DNA from: Craterostigma plantagineum
Lineage: Eukaryota > Streptophyta > Magnoliopsida > Lamiales > Linderniaceae
DNA length: 64,000 bases
Assembly: GCA_027422505.1 (NCBI GenBank)
Contig: JAPQWV010000002.1
Location: 22,018,001-22,082,000 of the forward strand
Direction: 5' to 3'
Shown here: positions 63,907-64,000 of the stretch, piece after piece
Numbering within the stretch: the stretch's first letter is position 1
How the letters are laid out: every line of letters begins with the position of its first letter
The notes under the pieces: generated by a model
Database searches by the model: none
Seen by the model: only the letters and a program-made list of their open reading frames with translations
What the model was told of the DNA's origin: nothing
Translations under genes and position numbers: made by a program

Positions 63907-64000
63907 AGTACCTGTACGAAAACATATGTGAGCTCAGGGAAATAGCAAATAAATGCAAGCAACTTAATTCGACCAAAATATTGACAGGAGACATGTAGTA
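63907..64000 (-). other. Region upstream of the Athila-2 extra ORF
   Basis: The minus strand reads ATGTTTTCGTACAG, then GTACT and the ATG. A pyrimidine-rich stretch ending in CAG five bases before the start codon mirrors TTGTTTTTAG before the start of the Athila-1 copy. Confidence 0.4.

Larger units (their letters stand above)
59484..64000 (-). mobile_element. Second Athila-type element, 3' part (Athila-2)
   Basis: The 3' LTR (59484-60872), polypurine tract, a 3' region and the extra ORF are present on the minus strand; gag and the 5' LTR lie beyond the window. Order and motifs match Athila-1 (hairpin motifs, TCACGGCCGTGA array, GTGGGGAGG blocks, extra ORF), but sequences are clearly diverged, so it is a different family member. 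Confidence 0.9.

Overview
This window looks like a repeat-rich stretch of nuclear DNA from a eudicot plant. The evidence is Ty1/copia and Ty3/gypsy (Athila-type) LTR retrotransposons with plant tRNA-iMet and tRNA-Asp primer sites, L1-type LINEs, hAT elements with 8-bp target duplications, and scraps of plant genes (an ERF-VII-like piece, a DUF627-like piece, several GT-AG-flanked exon candidates). The species cannot be told. No complete, clearly functional host gene was found; almost every long coding stretch belongs to a transposable element.

Layout. 1-11827: a minus-strand copia element (copia-1), polyprotein 10419 to 3991, heavily mutated, with one LTR (11497-11827), its primer site, long spacers full of TCGAGAAA-type motifs and several tandem repeats; a partial ORF at 180-1 may be a further ORF of the same element. 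11828-16977: fragments of at least three plant genes, interrupted by copia-2 (13450-16358, TSD TCTTT), which lost gag/PR, the RT N-terminus and RNase H in three internal deletions. 16978-17688: a foldback hAT-type element with a perfect 8-bp TSD. 18520-26712: a three-level nest in which a LINE-like retroposon (12-bp TSD) is split by a minus-strand non-autonomous gypsy element, itself split by LINE-1. 26713-31340: a MITE-like half-element, exon-like remnants, LINE-2 (28242-29928, perfect 15-bp TSD) and a second foldback repeat.

31750-52080: a second nest. Two related gypsy-type LTR-like sequences lie head-on (plus strand to 33487, minus strand from 33488). The minus copy is split by an Ac-like hAT element (35273-51576). 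Its transposase is in turn split by Athila-1 (37141-49080, TSD CATAC, two 1.6-kb LTRs that are almost identical). Athila-1 keeps gag-protease and a downstream extra ORF but has no RT, RNase H or integrase. Between these it carries an antisense mini-gene (TATA box, 54-codon ORF with one membrane segment, AATAAA). An inverted copy of the LTR's palindromic TCACGGCCGTGA array lies upstream of that mini-gene.

52216-58131: candidate exons of a minus-strand host gene, with copia-3 (52589-57791, TSD ATTAT) in a putative intron. 58499-59480: an inverted-repeat pair and a copia scrap. 59484-64000: the 3' end of a second Athila relative (Athila-2, minus strand) with an intact 448-codon extra ORF; its 5' part lies beyond the window.

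The most interesting material is in the two Athila elements: the shared array-before-TATA layout, the antisense membrane micro-ORF, the fourfold hairpin motif of the LTR, and the extra ORF preceded in both copies by a splice-acceptor-like motif.
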